64,000 nt of DNA from contig NZ_SJFN01000007.1 in assembly GCF_004328075.1 (NCBI RefSeq), positions 1-64,000 on the forward strand, read 5' to 3'. Positions 45,505-54,280 of this stretch are shown in pieces (the first letter of the stretch is position 1; every line of letters begins with the position of its first letter). This stretch comes from Siculibacillus lacustris (lineage in GTDB: Bacteria; Pseudomonadota; Alphaproteobacteria; Rhizobiales; Ancalomicrobiaceae). The notes under the pieces were generated by a model that saw only the letters and a list, made by a program, of their open reading frames with translations, was not told where the DNA came from and did not search any database. The translations under genes and the position numbers were made by a program.

Positions 45505-45963
45505 GGCGTTTTCCCCAATCTCATCCGAAGGCCCGCGACGGGTGTCCCCCCGCGTCGAGCCCTTCGATTCGTGATTTGTGAGCCGTCTTGCTTTCGAGAG
45601 CAATGATGCGTCTCAAAATGACGGGAAGGCCGGTTCGATGCGGCGCCCGGCCGGCGGCGACGACGGCAACTTCCCCGGCGAAGAGCATCGCCGTTGCGCC
45701 GATCGGCGTCCCCGCGGAATCCGTTTTCCCGATCGACCGAACACCGCGACGGCGAGGCCTGCGCAAACCGGTCGGGCTCGGCTAAGATCCGAAAGAAGAC
45801 AAGATCGATCGATATTGTCTGTTTCGGCGACGACCGGCCCGGGTCGGCGAGGACGGCGGGCCGGCGCCGCTCGTCCGTGTTCCGCGTCGGGCGCGGTGCG
45901 CCGCCGGTCGGCCGCGACGGCGCGCCCGCCGGGTCCCGCCGATGGCCAGAGGAGATCCCCACG
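45505..45963. promoter_or_regulatory. Divergent promoter region between ABC operon and cystathionine beta-synthase gene
   Basis: This 459-base region contains no recognisable gene. It holds an inverted repeat at 45592-45618 (TTTCGAGA and TCTCAAAA, seven of eight pairs) about 90 bases upstream of the ABC binding-protein gene, and a long palindrome at 45797-45820 upstream of the cystathionine beta-synthase gene. Each is a candidate operator for the gene it lies nearer. Confidence 0.5.
45797..45820 (+). promoter_or_regulatory. 24-base near-perfect palindrome upstream of cystathionine beta-synthase gene
   Basis: Outer arms AGACAA (45797-45802) and TTGTCT (45815-45820) enclose a core with ATCGATCGAT (45804-45813); only one base pair is mismatched over the 24 positions. 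It ends about 145 bases before the start codon. The symmetry suggests a dimeric repressor of sulfur amino-acid genes. The regulator is unknown. Confidence 0.6.
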
Positions 45964-47367
45964 ATGCCCACCCGCGATGCCGGCGGCACCGCCGCCCGGT
46001 CGGTGCTCGACCTGATCGGCCACACGCCGCTGGTCGAAGTGACGCGGCTCGACACCGGCCCGTGCCGGCTGTTCCTCAAGCTCGAGAGCTGGAATCCGGG
46101 CGGATCGATCAAGGATCGCATCGCCCTGTCGATGATCGAGGCGGCGGAGGCCGACGGGCGATTGAAACCCGGCGGGGTCATCGTCGAGGCGACCGCCGGC
46201 AACACCGGCCTCGGCCTCGCCCAGGTCGGCCTGCCCAAGGGCTATCGGGTGATCCTGGTGGTGCCGGACAAGATGTCGCGCGAGAAGGTGCAGCATCTGA
46301 AGGCGCTCGGCGTCGACGTGCGGAACACCCGCTCCGACGTCGGCAAGGGCCATCCCGACTACTATCAGGACGTCGCCGCGCGAATCGCCGCCGAGATCCC
46401 CGGCGCCTTCTTCGTCGATCAGTTCGCCAACCCGGCCAATCCGCGCGCCCACGAGGCGACCACCGGTCCGGAGATCTTCGAGGCGCTCGGCGGCGACGTC
46501 GACGCGGTCGTCGTCGGGGTCGGTTCGGGCGGCACGCTGACCGGCCTCGGCCGCTATTTCCGGAGCGTCTCGCCGAAGACGAAGATGATCCTCGCCGACC
46601 CGGTCGGGTCGATCCTGGCGCCGCTGATCACCACCGGTGAGACCATCGAGCCGGGCTCGTGGACGGTCGAGGGGATCGGTGAGGACTTCGTGCCGCCGAA
46701 TGCCGATCTGTCGCTGGTCGCGCAGGCCTTCTCGATCTCCGACCGCGAGAGCATGGCGGCGGCGCGCGAGTTGCTCGCCCGCGAGGGCATCCTCGCCGGC
46801 TCGTCGTCGGGCACGCTGCTCGCCGCGGCCCTGAAGTGGTGCCGGGCGCAGAGCGCGCCGAAGCGGGTGGTCAGTCTGGTCTGCGACACCGGCGCCAAAT
46901 ATCTCTCCAAGGTGTTCAACGACGTGTGGCTGACCGAGGAGGGGCTCGACCGGATCGGCGCGCGCGCCGGCGCGGTCAAGGTCGGCGATCTCGTGGTGCG
47001 CCGCCACGTCGACGGCGGCACCGTCACCGTCGGTGCCGACGACACGCTGCTCACCGCCTATCGCCGCATGCGCGCGGCCGACGTGTCGCAATTGCCGGTC
47101 GTCGACGGCGTGCGCCTGGTCGGGCTGCTCGACGAGAGCGACCTGCTCGCCGCTCTCGGCGCCGGCGGCGAACCGACCGGGCGCTTCGCCGGGCTGGTCG
47201 GTTCGGCGATGGCCCGGGACGTGCGCACCCTCGCCGCCTCGGCGCCGGTCGCCGATCTCCTGCCGTTGTTCGAGCGCGGCGACGTCGCGGTGGTCGTCGA
47301 CGGCGACGCCTTCCTCGGGCTCGTCACCCGTGTCGACTTCATCAACCGTCTGAGGCTCGCATCGTGA
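45964..47367 (+). CDS. cbs: Cystathionine beta-synthase
   Basis: The 467-residue protein has the fold-type II PLP domain with Lys50 in NPGGSIKDRIA, the TAGNTGLGLAQ loop, GVGSGGTLTGLGRY phosphate-binding motif and SSSGTLLAA. From residue ~345 it carries two CBS regulatory domains (TVTVGADDTLLTAYRRMRAADVSQLPVVD and DVRTLAASAPVADLLPLFERGDVAVVVDG). The enzyme joins serine and homocysteine into cystathionine. It overlaps the gamma-lyase gene by four bases, forming a reverse transsulfuration operon that converts methionine sulfur into cysteine. Confidence 0.92.
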   Translation: MPTRDAGGTAARSVLDLIGHTPLVEVTRLDTGPCRLFLKLESWNPGGSIKDRIALSMIEAAEADGRLKPGGVIVEATAGNTGLGLAQVGLPKGYRVILVVPDKMSREKVQHLKALGVDVRNTRSDVGKGHPDYYQDVAARIAAEIPGAFFVDQFANPANPRAHEATTGPEIFEALGGDVDAVVVGVGSGGTLTGLGRYFRSVSPKTKMILADPVGSILAPLITTGETIEPGSWTVEGIGEDFVPPNADLSLVAQAFSISDRESMAAARELLAREGILAGSSSGTLLAAALKWCRAQSAPKRVVSLVCDTGAKYLSKVFNDVWLTEEGLDRIGARAGAVKVGDLVVRRHVDGGTVTVGADDTLLTAYRRMRAADVSQLPVVDGVRLVGLLDESDLLAALGAGGEPTGRFAGLVGSAMARDVRTLAASAPVADLLPLFERGDVAVVVDGDAFLGLVTRVDFINRLRLAS

Positions 47368-48533
47368 ACGCCACCCCCCGCAATCGGCTCGCCTTCTCCA
47401 CCCGCACCGTCCACGGCGGCCAGAGCCACGACCCGACGACCGGCGCCGTGATGGTGCCGATCTACGCCACCTCGACCTATGCCCAGCTCAGCCCCGGGGT
47501 GCATCGCGGCTGGGAATACGGCCGCACCCACAATCCGACCCGACAGGCCTTCGAACGCGCCATCGCCGACCTGGAGAGCGGCACCGCCGGCTTCGCCTTC
47601 GCGTCCGGGTTGGCGGCGATCGCCACGCTGGTCGACGTCTTCGACGAGGGCTCGCACATCGTCGCCTCCGAGGACCTCTACGGTGGTTCGTTCCGCACCT
47701 TCGAGCGGGTCAAGAAGCGCACCAACGGGCTGTCGACGAGTTTCGTCGACTTCCGCGATCCCGCTGCGATCGAGGCGGCGATCCGGCCGGAAACCCGGCT
47801 GTTGTGGGTCGAGACGCCGACCAATCCGCTGCTGCGGCTCGCCGATCTCTCGGCCGTCGCCGAGATCGGGCGGCGGCGCGGCGTCGTCACCGTCGCCGAC
47901 AACACCTTCGCCAGCCCCGCGCTGCAGCGGCCGCTCGAGCACGGCATCGACGTGGTGGTCCATTCGACGACCAAATATCTCAACGGCCATTCCGACATGA
48001 TCGGCGGCTCGGTGGTGGTCGGCGACCGCCCGGATCTGGTCGAAAAACTCACCTTCCTGCAGAACGCGCTGGGCGCCGTCTCCGGCCCCTTCGACAGTTT
48101 CCTGGCGTTGCGCGGGCTCAAGACCCTGGCGCTCAGGATGGAGCGGCATTCGGCGAACGGCCTCGCCATCGCCCGCTTCCTCGAGGCGCGGCGCGACGTC
48201 CGGCGGGTGATCTACCCCGGTCTCGACAGCCATCCCCAGCACCGGCTGGCGCGCGAGCAGATGAAGGCCTTCGGCGGCATCGTCACGGTCGAACTCGATC
48301 GCGATTTCGCCGGAACCAGCCGCTTCCTCGGGCGGACGAAGCTCTTCACGCTGGCCGAGAGCCTCGGCGGGGTCGAGAGCCTGATCGAACATCCGGCGGT
48401 GATGACCCATGCGTCGATCCCGGCGGAGACGCGCGCCGCCCTCGGGATCGGCGACGGACTGGTGCGGCTGTCGGCAGGAATCGAAGACGGCGAAGATCTC
48501 GTCGCCGATCTCGCCCAGGCGCTCGACGGCTGA
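47364..48533 (+). CDS. Cystathionine gamma-lyase (Cys/Met metabolism PLP enzyme)
   Basis: GTG 47364 overlaps the upstream stop. The 389-residue protein has PLP Lys204 in HSTTKYLNGHSD, the phosphate-binding YGRTHNPTR and SGLAAI motifs, ETPTNPLLRLADL and the C-terminal AESLGGVESLIEHPAVMTHASIP. The Glu in AESLGGVESL is compatible with either cystathionine gamma-lyase or synthase, but the partner gene favours lyase: cystathionine to cysteine, 2-oxobutyrate and ammonia. A methionine gamma-lyase side activity is possible. Confidence 0.88.
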   Translation: MNATPRNRLAFSTRTVHGGQSHDPTTGAVMVPIYATSTYAQLSPGVHRGWEYGRTHNPTRQAFERAIADLESGTAGFAFASGLAAIATLVDVFDEGSHIVASEDLYGGSFRTFERVKKRTNGLSTSFVDFRDPAAIEAAIRPETRLLWVETPTNPLLRLADLSAVAEIGRRRGVVTVADNTFASPALQRPLEHGIDVVVHSTTKYLNGHSDMIGGSVVVGDRPDLVEKLTFLQNALGAVSGPFDSFLALRGLKTLALRMERHSANGLAIARFLEARRDVRRVIYPGLDSHPQHRLAREQMKAFGGIVTVELDRDFAGTSRFLGRTKLFTLAESLGGVESLIEHPAVMTHASIPAETRAALGIGDGLVRLSAGIEDGEDLVADLAQALDG

Positions 48534-48837
48534 AGGTCACGATCGGGTGGACGCCTCGATCCACCGCCGCGGGCGACGACCCGCGGCGGTGAAGCCCGCG
48601 AGCGCAGGCCGCCCGACCGACCGGGGCTTCCGGCTTCGACCCGACCGCCGCCGACCGGCGTCGGCGGGTCCGCCGCCCGGGGTTTCGCGTCCGGACGCAC
48701 GAAAGCCCGCTCATGCTGCCTCGCTCCGGCAAAACAAAATACTATTTCTATAGAATATGTTGATTCAATCCGAGCCCGGACTATCCTGAGTTCGAGCGGG
48801 CCGCGAGACGAGGCCCCAACGTGACGAGGGGGCATTC
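48534..48837 (+). promoter_or_regulatory. Intergenic region with promoter and TTCTATAGAA palindrome before the sulfonate-type ABC operon
   Basis: Apart from the hairpin, the notable part is an AT-rich island at 48731-48765. It contains the perfect 10-base palindrome TTCTATAGAA (48746-48755), about 80 bases upstream of the binding-protein start. This is a plausible operator or promoter core for a sulfur-responsive regulator. No gene is seen in the other ~200 bases. Confidence 0.5.
48562..48591 (+). terminator. Perfect 12-base-pair hairpin after the transsulfuration operon
   Basis: Arms at 48562-48573 (CACCGCCGCGGG) and 48580-48591 pair perfectly around a 6-base loop, 28 bases after the gamma-lyase stop. 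There is no T tract, so termination may be weak or Rho-assisted. Confidence 0.5.
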
Positions 48838-49878
48838 ATGATCGACGTCCGCAACCCCATTCCCGCCGTCGGGCCGACCCGACGCCGGGTCCTGACCGGC
48901 GCCGCCGGCGCCCTCGGGCTCGCCGCCGGCGGCCTCGCCGTGGGCAAGGGCCTGTTCACGCCGGCGATCGCCGCGCCGGCGACCAAGATCCGCCTCGCCT
49001 GGACCGAAGTGGCGGCCTGCCATTCGCCGCTCGGCTTCGGCGTCGCCAAGGGCATCTACGCCAAGCACGGCGTCGACGTCGAACTGTTCTTCCAAGGGTC
49101 GAGCGGCCAGACCCTGATCCAGGCGTTGGCCACCGGTAAGGCCGACGCCGGCGCCGGTCTGGTCGGCGACTGGCTGAAGCCGCTGGAGCAGGGCTTCGAC
49201 GTCAAGCTGTTCGTCGGCTCGCACGGCGGCTGCCTGCGGCTGCTCGCCTCGGAAGCCTCGAAGGTCAAGGACATCCGCGACCTCAAGGGCAAGACCGTCG
49301 CGGTCTACGGGCTCGGCACCTCGCCGCACATCCAGTTCCAGGTGGCGGTCGCCAAGGCCGGGCTCGACCCGCAGGCCGACGTGACCTGGAAGGTGGTGCC
49401 GTTCGAACTGGTCGGCGACGTCGTCGCCCGCGGCGAGGCCGATCTCGCCGCCCATCTCGACCCCTGGGCCTATTCGATCGAGAAGAAGCACGGCTTCAAG
49501 CTGATCGCCGACAGCCAGACCGGCATCTTCGAGAACCGCTCGTGCTGCGTGCTCGGGGCCAACGGCGCCTTCATCAAGGACAACCGCGATGCGCTGCGCC
49601 GGCTCGCCGAGGGCAACATCGAGGTCCACGAATATACCGCCGCCCATCCGGACGAGGTCGCCGCCTGGTACCTCGAGAACCTCAAGCCGGCCGGCCTCGA
49701 CCTGAAGTCGCTGACCGAGGTGATCGGCCATCTCGTCACCCACAATCACCCGATCGGTCCCGACCTCGTCGAGCAGATCCGGCTCGGGGCGGAAGACCTG
49801 AAGCTGGTCAAGGTGCTCGAGCCGGGCACCGACCCGGCCAAGCTCGCCGCGCAGGTGACGCTCAACCTGCTCGCCTGA
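48838..49878 (+). CDS. Sulfonate/taurine-type ABC transporter substrate-binding protein
   Basis: The 346-residue protein has a twin-arginine-like leader (TRRRVLTGAAGALGLAAGG), likely cleaved after AIAA near residue 42. The mature domain belongs to the NMT1/SsuA-like binding proteins: KIRLAWTEVAACHSPLGFGVAKGIYAKHGVDVELFFQGSSGQTLIQAL, then DLKGKTVAVYGLGTSPHIQF. Such proteins take aliphatic sulfonates, taurine, nitrate or thiamine precursors. Placement beside transsulfuration and C-S lyase genes supports an organosulfur ligand. Confidence 0.88.
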   Translation: MIDVRNPIPAVGPTRRRVLTGAAGALGLAAGGLAVGKGLFTPAIAAPATKIRLAWTEVAACHSPLGFGVAKGIYAKHGVDVELFFQGSSGQTLIQALATGKADAGAGLVGDWLKPLEQGFDVKLFVGSHGGCLRLLASEASKVKDIRDLKGKTVAVYGLGTSPHIQFQVAVAKAGLDPQADVTWKVVPFELVGDVVARGEADLAAHLDPWAYSIEKKHGFKLIADSQTGIFENRSCCVLGANGAFIKDNRDALRRLAEGNIEVHEYTAAHPDEVAAWYLENLKPAGLDLKSLTEVIGHLVTHNHPIGPDLVEQIRLGAEDLKLVKVLEPGTDPAKLAAQVTLNLLA

Positions 49879-49940
49879 GACGGGATCCGGCGGCGCGGCA
49901 TCCCGCCGTGCCGCCCGACATGGACAGAGGAGACTTCGGC

Positions 49941-50936
49941 GTGAGCGATCTGGCGCAATCCCTGGACGACGGCGCGGCCGGCGTCGCACGGTCCGGCCTC
50001 AGGATCTGGTGGCCGGGGCTGCACGCCGCCGCCGCCTGGTTCCTCGCCGCGGCGATCACGGTCGGCCTGCCCGACGTGATCCCCTGGGGCAGTGCCGGAT
50101 TGTTCGCCGGACTGGTCACCGGCGGCGGGGTGGCGCTGCTGCTGCTTTCGGTGACGATCGACCGGCTCGGCGACCTCGGGCGGAAGATCGCCTATTGGGG
50201 ACCGTGGTTCGTGGCGATCGGGGTGTGGTTCGCGGTGTGGGAGTTGACCACCGCCAAGACCGGCTGGTTGCCGAAGCCGTTCTTCTCGCCGCCGCAGGGC
50301 CTGCTCAACGTCTGGGTGGTCGATTTCGACCGCCTGCTGCTGTGCATCGGCTATTCGCTGCGGCTGTGGGGGCTCGGTTTCGGCTCCGGCATCGTCGCCG
50401 GTTTCGCCCTCGGCGTCGCGCTCGGCTGGTCGAAGCGCTTCTCCTACTGGGGCATGCCGATCCTCAAGCTGATCGGGCCGGTGCCGGCGACCGCCTGGAT
50501 CCCCTGCACCTTCTTCTTCTTCCCGACCACCTTCCACGCCTCGATCTTCATCGTCGCGCTGTCGGCCGGCATTCCGGTGGCGATCCTGACCGCCTCGGGC
50601 GTCGCTTCGGTCGATCGCGCCTACTACGACGTCGCCCGGACGCTGGGCGCCAATCGGCGCTTCCTGATCTTCCGGGTGGCGATCCCGGCGTCGTTGCCGC
50701 ACGTCTTCGTCGGCCTGTTCATGGGGCTCTACTATTCCTTCGCGGTGCTGGTGGTCGCCGAGATGCTCGGGGCGAAATATGGGCTCGGCTGGTACATCCA
50801 GTTCCAGACCGCCTATTCGGGCTATGCCAACGTCTATGCGACGCTGGTGATCATGGCCCTGCTGTGCGCCGGCATCGTCCACCTGCAGTTCCGGATCCGC
50901 GATCGGCTGCTCGCCTGGCAGAAGGGAATCGTCTGA
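49941..50936 (+). CDS. Sulfonate-type ABC transporter permease
   Basis: GTG 49941 is chosen because AGGAG lies eight bases before it; an ATG at 49920 has no ribosome site. The 331 residues contain the SsuC/TauC-type permease domain with the EAA loop YYDVARTLGANRRFLIFRVAIPASLPHVFVGLFMGL. About 100 residues at the N-terminus with two extra hydrophobic segments precede the normal start (GPWFVAIGVWFAVWELTT). It overlaps the ATPase gene by one base. Confidence 0.88.
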   Translation: MSDLAQSLDDGAAGVARSGLRIWWPGLHAAAAWFLAAAITVGLPDVIPWGSAGLFAGLVTGGGVALLLLSVTIDRLGDLGRKIAYWGPWFVAIGVWFAVWELTTAKTGWLPKPFFSPPQGLLNVWVVDFDRLLLCIGYSLRLWGLGFGSGIVAGFALGVALGWSKRFSYWGMPILKLIGPVPATAWIPCTFFFFPTTFHASIFIVALSAGIPVAILTASGVASVDRAYYDVARTLGANRRFLIFRVAIPASLPHVFVGLFMGLYYSFAVLVVAEMLGAKYGLGWYIQFQTAYSGYANVYATLVIMALLCAGIVHLQFRIRDRLLAWQKGIV

Positions 50937-51751
50937 TGTCCGCGACCCTCGACACCGCACCGCACCCCGTCGCGGCGCCGGCGCGCCTGCGGCAGAACCT
51001 CGCCCTCGACGTGATCGGGGTGTCCCACGCCTATGATCTCGACGGGCGCAGCCTGCCGGTCCTCGACGCGATCGATCTCAGCCTGGCGCCCGGCGAATTC
51101 GTCGCCCTGCTCGGCCCGTCGGGCTGCGGCAAGTCGACCCTGCTGCGACTGGCGGCCGGGCTCGAACGGCCGACGGTCGGCGAGATCCGCGCCGACGCGG
51201 TGCCGATCGAGGGCCCGGACCCGACCCGGCTCCTGGTGTTCCAGGATCCGACGCTGTTTCCCTGGCGCACCGTGTGGAAGAACGTCGCCACCGGGCTCGA
51301 GGCACGCGGCCTGCTCGCCACCCACCGGGGGCGGATCGAAGAGGTGCTGCAACTGGTCAAGCTCGACGGCTTCGCCGCGGCCTATCCGCATCAGCTCTCG
51401 GGCGGCATGGCGCAGCGGGTGTCGATCGCCCGGGCGCTGGTCAACGATCCCCATCTGCTGCTGCTCGACGAGCCCTTCGGCAAGCTCGACAGCCTGACCC
51501 GGCTGGTGCTGCAACAGGAGCTCGCGGCGCTGTGGCGCGAGGTCGGGTTCACCGCGCTCCTCGTCACCCACGACGTCGAGGAGGCGCTGCTGCTCGCCGA
51601 TCGGGTGATCGTGCTTTCGGAACGACCGGCCCGCATCCTCGGCGAATTCCGGATCGAAGAAGACCGCCCGCGCCGGCGCGACGATCCGGCCCTGGTCGCG
51701 CTGCGGCGAACGGTGCTCGAACGGCTCGGGATCCCCCATGTCCCGATCTGA
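50936..51751 (+). CDS. Sulfonate-type ABC transporter ATP-binding protein
   Basis: The 271-residue ATPase has Walker A GPSGCGKSTLLRL, Q-loop LLVFQDPTLFPWRTV, signature LSGGMAQRVSIARAL, Walker B LLLLDEPFGKLDSLTR and switch His in LLVTHDVEEALLLADRV. The FQDPTLFPW and EPFGKLDSLTR motifs are typical of the SsuB/TauB group. It overlaps the previous gene by one base and the next small gene by fourteen. Confidence 0.92.
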   Translation: MSATLDTAPHPVAAPARLRQNLALDVIGVSHAYDLDGRSLPVLDAIDLSLAPGEFVALLGPSGCGKSTLLRLAAGLERPTVGEIRADAVPIEGPDPTRLLVFQDPTLFPWRTVWKNVATGLEARGLLATHRGRIEEVLQLVKLDGFAAAYPHQLSGGMAQRVSIARALVNDPHLLLLDEPFGKLDSLTRLVLQQELAALWREVGFTALLVTHDVEEALLLADRVIVLSERPARILGEFRIEEDRPRRRDDPALVALRRTVLERLGIPHVPI

Positions 51752-52103
51752 CGCCCCGACCGGCGCGGGCACGACGGCCCGCCGACCCGCGGGCGGGCGC
51801 GTGGTGCGCGTCGTCGCGGCGGGGCTGCTGGCGATCGGCCTGATCGGCGTGTCCCTGGCGATCGGCTGGTGGTGGATCGTCTACGGCCAATTGGTCGGCT
51901 CGACGTCGATGGCGCTCGCCGACGCGGTGCCCTGCCTCGTCTCGCGCTCGGATCTGTGCTCGCTCGCCCAGGCGCTGTGCCGCAACGACCATTTTCTCGG
52001 CATCACCCGTTATCCGGTCGCGGCCTTCTGGGCGGCGGCGACGCCCCTCGGCGCCGGGCTGGCGATCGTCGGATGGCGCTTCCCGATCGGGGCGGGCGGC
52101 TAG
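51738..52103 (+). CDS. Small two-helix membrane protein, unknown function
   Basis: This 121-residue protein starts inside the ATPase gene end. Two hydrophobic segments are visible, about residues 22-48 (VVRVVAAGLLAIGLIGVSLAIGWWWIVYG) and 90-114. Between them a hydrophilic loop carries Cys at three places (AVPCLVSRSDLCSLAQALCRND) and a HFLGITRYP motif. I recognise no family. Tight coupling to the sulfonate-type ABC operon suggests a membrane helper in organosulfur metabolism. It ends 4 bases over the end of the convergent dehydrogenase gene. Confidence 0.65.
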   Translation: MSRSDAPTGAGTTARRPAGGRVVRVVAAGLLAIGLIGVSLAIGWWWIVYGQLVGSTSMALADAVPCLVSRSDLCSLAQALCRNDHFLGITRYPVAAFWAAATPLGAGLAIVGWRFPIGAGG

Positions 52104-53191
52104 CTTTCGGTGGCCGGCGACCGCCGGCCGAGGCCATCGACGGCGCGGATCGCGGCGGCGATCCGGGCGGGGTCGGCGCGATCGACGAAGGGGCCGCGGG
52201 TGATCGACGCGGCGATGTGGGCGGCGATGCGATCGATCGTCGCGTCGTCGTCGATGCCGATCGCGGCCAGCGTCACCGGCAGATCGAGCCCGCGGAACAT
52301 CTCGATGGAGGCGGCGATCTCGCTCTCGCGACGGCCTTCGAGAGCCCATTGGACGAGGTGGCCGAAGCCGACGATCTCGCCATGGAGGAAGCGCCGAGTC
52401 ACCGGCTCGCGGGTCGCGGCGCCGTAGAAGGGGTGGGCGAAACCGCCCCACACGACTTCACCCTTGATGCTGCCGCACAGGCCGGCGAGCCCGACGATGG
52501 CGTCGAGGAGATCGGCGTGGGCGATCGGGTGGGCGGTGATGGTCCGACCGCCGTCGGTCTCGGCGAGCGCCTGGTCGATGGTGTCGAGGGTGAAGCGGGC
52601 GATCGCCGCCTGGAGGCGCAGCGCCAGCGGATCGCCGCGGCCGGCGAGATTGGGCAAGGTCTCCCACCACTTGACCACCGTGTCGGCGATGCCGGCGGCG
52701 AGGAAGCGTCGGGGGGCGGCGGCGAGGATCGCCGGATCGACCAGGACCCGCGCCGGGCCGTAGGGCAGCCAGCGGATCTCCTCCTGCACGCCCTCGGCGG
52801 AATAGACGATCGACAGCGCCGCCCAGGCCGCGCAGGTCGCCGGCACCGTCGGCACGGTGACGATCGGCCGGCCGGCCTTGACCCCCGCCGCCTTGGCCGC
52901 ATCGAGCGCCTTGCCGCCGCCGACCCCGACCACCACGACGCCGTCGCGGGTGGCGATCTCGGCGGCGAGGTCGTCGATCACCGCCGCGGTCGGCTGGCCG
53001 CGGAACAGGCGGGTCTCCCAGGGCAGACCACGCGATTCCAGGCTCGCCGCGATCTGCGGCAGGGCGAGGCCGAGCGCCGTCTCGCCGCCGAGGACGAAGG
53101 CCCGACCGCCGAGGGCGGCGACGTGGGTGGCGATGGTGCCCAGCACGTCGGGCGAGCGGTCGTAGACCTCGGGGGCGAGAATGCGGATCAT
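52100..53191 (-). CDS. Iron-containing alcohol dehydrogenase-family enzyme at the end of the nitrogenase-like cluster
   Basis: ATG 53191 (MIRILAPEV) gives 363 residues; ATG 53230 is a longer option. GVGGGKALDAAKAAG near residue 100 is the dinucleotide motif, followed by TVPTVPATCAAWAALSIVYS. The metal region has AAGIADTVVKWWE, FAHPFYGA and FLHGEIVGFGHLVQW, a glycerol-dehydrogenase-like layout. It is on the same strand as, and 99 bases downstream of, the nitrogenase-reductase-like gene. In the reported methylthio-alkane reductase route an alcohol dehydrogenase makes 2-(methylthio)ethanol from the aldehyde; this gene is a candidate by position, not by sequence proof. Confidence 0.78.
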   Translation of the reverse strand: MIRILAPEVYDRSPDVLGTIATHVAALGGRAFVLGGETALGLALPQIAASLESRGLPWETRLFRGQPTAAVIDDLAAEIATRDGVVVVGVGGGKALDAAKAAGVKAGRPIVTVPTVPATCAAWAALSIVYSAEGVQEEIRWLPYGPARVLVDPAILAAAPRRFLAAGIADTVVKWWETLPNLAGRGDPLALRLQAAIARFTLDTIDQALAETDGGRTITAHPIAHADLLDAIVGLAGLCGSIKGEVVWGGFAHPFYGAATREPVTRRFLHGEIVGFGHLVQWALEGRRESEIAASIEMFRGLDLPVTLAAIGIDDDATIDRIAAHIAASITRGPFVDRADPARIAAAIRAVDGLGRRSPATES

Positions 53192-53290
53192 CGGACGGGG
53201 TGTCTCCAGAGGCGGATCGATCGGGCGCAACCTTCCGACAATGCCCCCGCCAGCCCGAGCGGTCGAGAGGCGGACCTGCGGCGATCTGAC

Positions 53291-54250
53291 CTATTCGGCG
53301 GCACCGACCCGGGCGACGCGCCCGTCCGGCGCGCGGATCGCCGCCGCGTGGGCGGCCCCATTGCCGCGGACCGGCACGGTGATCGCCCCCTCGCCGCCGG
53401 CGGCCGCCCGCTCCATCGCCACCAACTGGTCGGCCCAGCCGGCGGACCATTGCCGGAGTTCCGCCGGTCCGAGCGGGGTCGGCACGCGGGAGACCTCGTG
53501 GGCGGCGATGCTGCGGGCGAGCTGGCGATAGACCTCGGCCTGCGCCGACTCGGGCACCGCCTCGATGGTGGTGCGGCCGGACAGTTCGGCCTGGGTGACG
53601 GTCAGCGAGCGCGGCACGTATTGGATGATCGGCGTGCCGGTCTTCGCCGCGAAATCGTCGATGATCTCGCGCTGGAAGTCGGTGTTGATCGAGTTGGCGA
53701 TGATCCCGCCGAGCAGCGCGCCGCCGGCGCTCGAGAATTTCTCGATGCCCCGGAACAGGTTGTTGGCGGCGTAGATCGCCATGAAGTCGGCCGACGACAC
53801 GGTGAAGACGTGTTCGGCGATGCCTTCGCGCACCGGCACGGCGAAGCCGCCGCAGACCACGTCGCCGAGCACGTCGTAGATGACGAAGTCGAGGTCGAGT
53901 TCCTCGAAGACGTTCTGCTGCTTCAGGAGCTCGACGGCGGTGATGATGCCGCGCCCGGCACAGCCGACGCCCGGCGCCGGACCGCCGGCCTCGACGCAAT
54001 AGATGCCGTTCCAGCCTTCGAACACCGCCTCCCAGGCATCGACCCGGCGCTTCTCGGCGAGGAGATCGAGCACCGAGGGGATGTATTCGCCGCCGCGCAA
54101 CGTCGTCGTCGAATCGGCCTTGGGATCGCAGCCGAACTGCATCACCCGGTAGCCGGCTTCCGACAGGGCGGCGGAGATGTTCGACGTGGTCGTCGACTTG
54201 CCGATGCCGCCCTTGCCGTAGATGGCGATCTGCTTGAGTTTCTTGGTCAT
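53291..54250 (-). CDS. marH: Nitrogenase reductase-like iron protein of methylthio-alkane reductase (MarH)
   Basis: The 319-residue protein has the P-loop GKGGIGKST at 12-20, the 4Fe-4S cluster cysteines Cys97 (PGVGCAGRG) and Cys133 ([12 protein letters not shown]), and Arg100 at the usual regulatory position. These are the key features of NifH-type ATP-driven electron donors. The C-terminal ~45 residues (after [13 protein letters not shown]) are Ala/Gly-rich and extend beyond standard NifH. It is encoded after a NifB-like gene and in one strand with NifD/NifK-like genes that lack N2-site residues, so it should reduce a methylthio-alkane reductase rather than nitrogenase. Chlorophyllide reductase and F430-type partners are excluded by context. 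Confidence 0.82.
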   Translation of the reverse strand: MTKKLKQIAIYGKGGIGKSTTTSNISAALSEAGYRVMQFGCDPKADSTTTLRGGEYIPSVLDLLAEKRRVDAWEAVFEGWNGIYCVEAGGPAPGVGCAGRGIITAVELLKQQNVFEELDLDFVIYDVLGDVVCGGFAVPVREGIAEHVFTVSSADFMAIYAANNLFRGIEKFSSAGGALLGGIIANSINTDFQREIIDDFAAKTGTPIIQYVPRSLTVTQAELSGRTTIEAVPESAQAEVYRQLARSIAAHEVSRVPTPLGPAELRQWSAGWADQLVAMERAAAGGEGAITVPVRGNGAAHAAAIRAPDGRVARVGAAE

Positions 54251-54280
54251 CGGTCGGTCCTCGTGTCGGGGGGCGCGGCG

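Noticed and set aside
53291-54250. Chlorophyllide or protochlorophyllide reductase iron protein
   Set aside because: No other photosynthesis genes are around, and the partner genes are NifB-like, NifX-like and NifDK-like.
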